DNA from: Parietaria judaica | Lineage: Eukaryota; Streptophyta; Magnoliopsida; Rosales; Urticaceae | DNA length: 64,000 nucleotides | Direction: 5' to 3' | NCBI GenBank assembly: GCA_954871525.1 | Contig: OX940865.1 | Location: 27,698,420 to 27,762,419 of the forward strand | Shown here: positions 63,733 through 64,000 of the stretch, piece after piece | Position numbering within the stretch: position 1 is the first letter of the stretch | How the letters are laid out: each line of letters begins with the position of its first letter | Translations under genes and position numbers: made by a program | Notes under the pieces: model-generated | What the model was told of the DNA's origin: nothing | Databases searched by the model: none | Seen by the model: the letters and a program-made list of their open reading frames with translations, nothing else

Positions 63733-64000
63733 ATGGCGACCAAGCCGAACCAGAGCGGTGTCGTCCACGTGGCAATGTTTCCATGGCTAGCCTATGGCCA
63801 CATCACGCCCTTCTTCGAGCTCTCGAAGCTCCTAGCTCAAGAGGGTCACAGAATCTCCTTCATTTCCACCCCCAAGACCATCAAACGCTTGTCGGATTCG
63901 GTGCTGGAGAATCTCTCCGATCTCATTACGATGGTCTCGCTTCCTCTTCCACGCGTGGATGGATTGCCGGAAGGCGCTGAGTCGACCTCCGAGTTGCCGA
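63733..64000 (+). CDS. UGT family glycosyltransferase, second copy, cut by window end
   Basis: Open from ATG to the window end (89 codons). It parallels the first UGT closely: MATKPNQSGVVHVAMFPWLA, GHITPFFELSKLLAQEGHR, ISFISTPKTIKRLSDS, VSLPLPRVDGLPEGAESTSEL. The catalytic His in the GH motif is kept; the residue two before it is Tyr instead of His. The window ends before the position where the first copy is frameshifted, so its integrity there is unknown. Its leader is interrupted upstream by the solo LTR, which may now supply or modify its promoter. Confidence 0.85.
   Translation, partial: MATKPNQSGVVHVAMFPWLAYGHITPFFELSKLLAQEGHRISFISTPKTIKRLSDSVLENLSDLITMVSLPLPRVDGLPEGAESTSELP

Overview
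The window is nuclear DNA of a flowering plant, most likely a eudicot. Genes have many short exons with GT-AG introns in a very AT-rich background, and the protein set is plant-specific (class XI myosin, chloroplast threonine synthase, UGT glycosyltransferases). The species was not determined. No rRNA gene, intact tRNA gene, CRISPR array or bacterial-type operon was seen.

Genes, left to right: a glycerophosphocholine acyltransferase (GPC1/DUF2838 family, + strand, 8 exons, 3341-5560); a complete class XI myosin most like XI-K (- strand, 39 coding exons, 7033-19861); an intronless threonine synthase with a plastid leader (+, 26163-27749), convergent with the seven-WD40 protein VIP3/SKI8 (-, 28494-30275); an intronless proline-rich DUF761 membrane protein (-, 31906-33465); three tandem RING-variant ORFs (-, 50814-52158); a LYAR-type nucleolar zinc-finger gene (+, 53126-55228), convergent with ribosomal protein eL8/L7a (-, 56183-57772); and two tandem UGT glycosyltransferase genes (+). 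The first UGT (59090-61477) carries a frameshift and the second (63733 onward) is cut by the window end. These genes form no single pathway, although LYAR and L7a both belong to ribosome biogenesis or function.

Much of the remaining DNA is transposon material that can be delimited by eye from terminal repeats and target-site duplications (TSDs). It includes an inverted pair of hAT-type MITEs (597 and 595 bp) each with its own perfect 8-bp TSD; a third CG-rich hAT MITE with a perfect TSD; Mutator-like elements with 9-bp TSDs; a Helitron candidate of about 5.2 kb carrying an oxidoreductase exon; and two related solo LTRs, one within about 55 bp of a UGT start codon.

The most unusual region is 48.2-58 kb. 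There, a duplicate of the LYAR-L7a locus has lost the LYAR body, so that the LYAR 5' flank is fused to a lone L7a exon. Next to it, a RING-variant exon that had already taken its C-terminus and stop codon from a MITE was triplicated in tandem.

Long AT-rich stretches with no visible gene lie at 20.2-25.9 kb, 33.5-36.1 kb and 61.5-62.9 kb. All exon borders and family names come from reading the sequence and from recall of family sequences; no database search was run.
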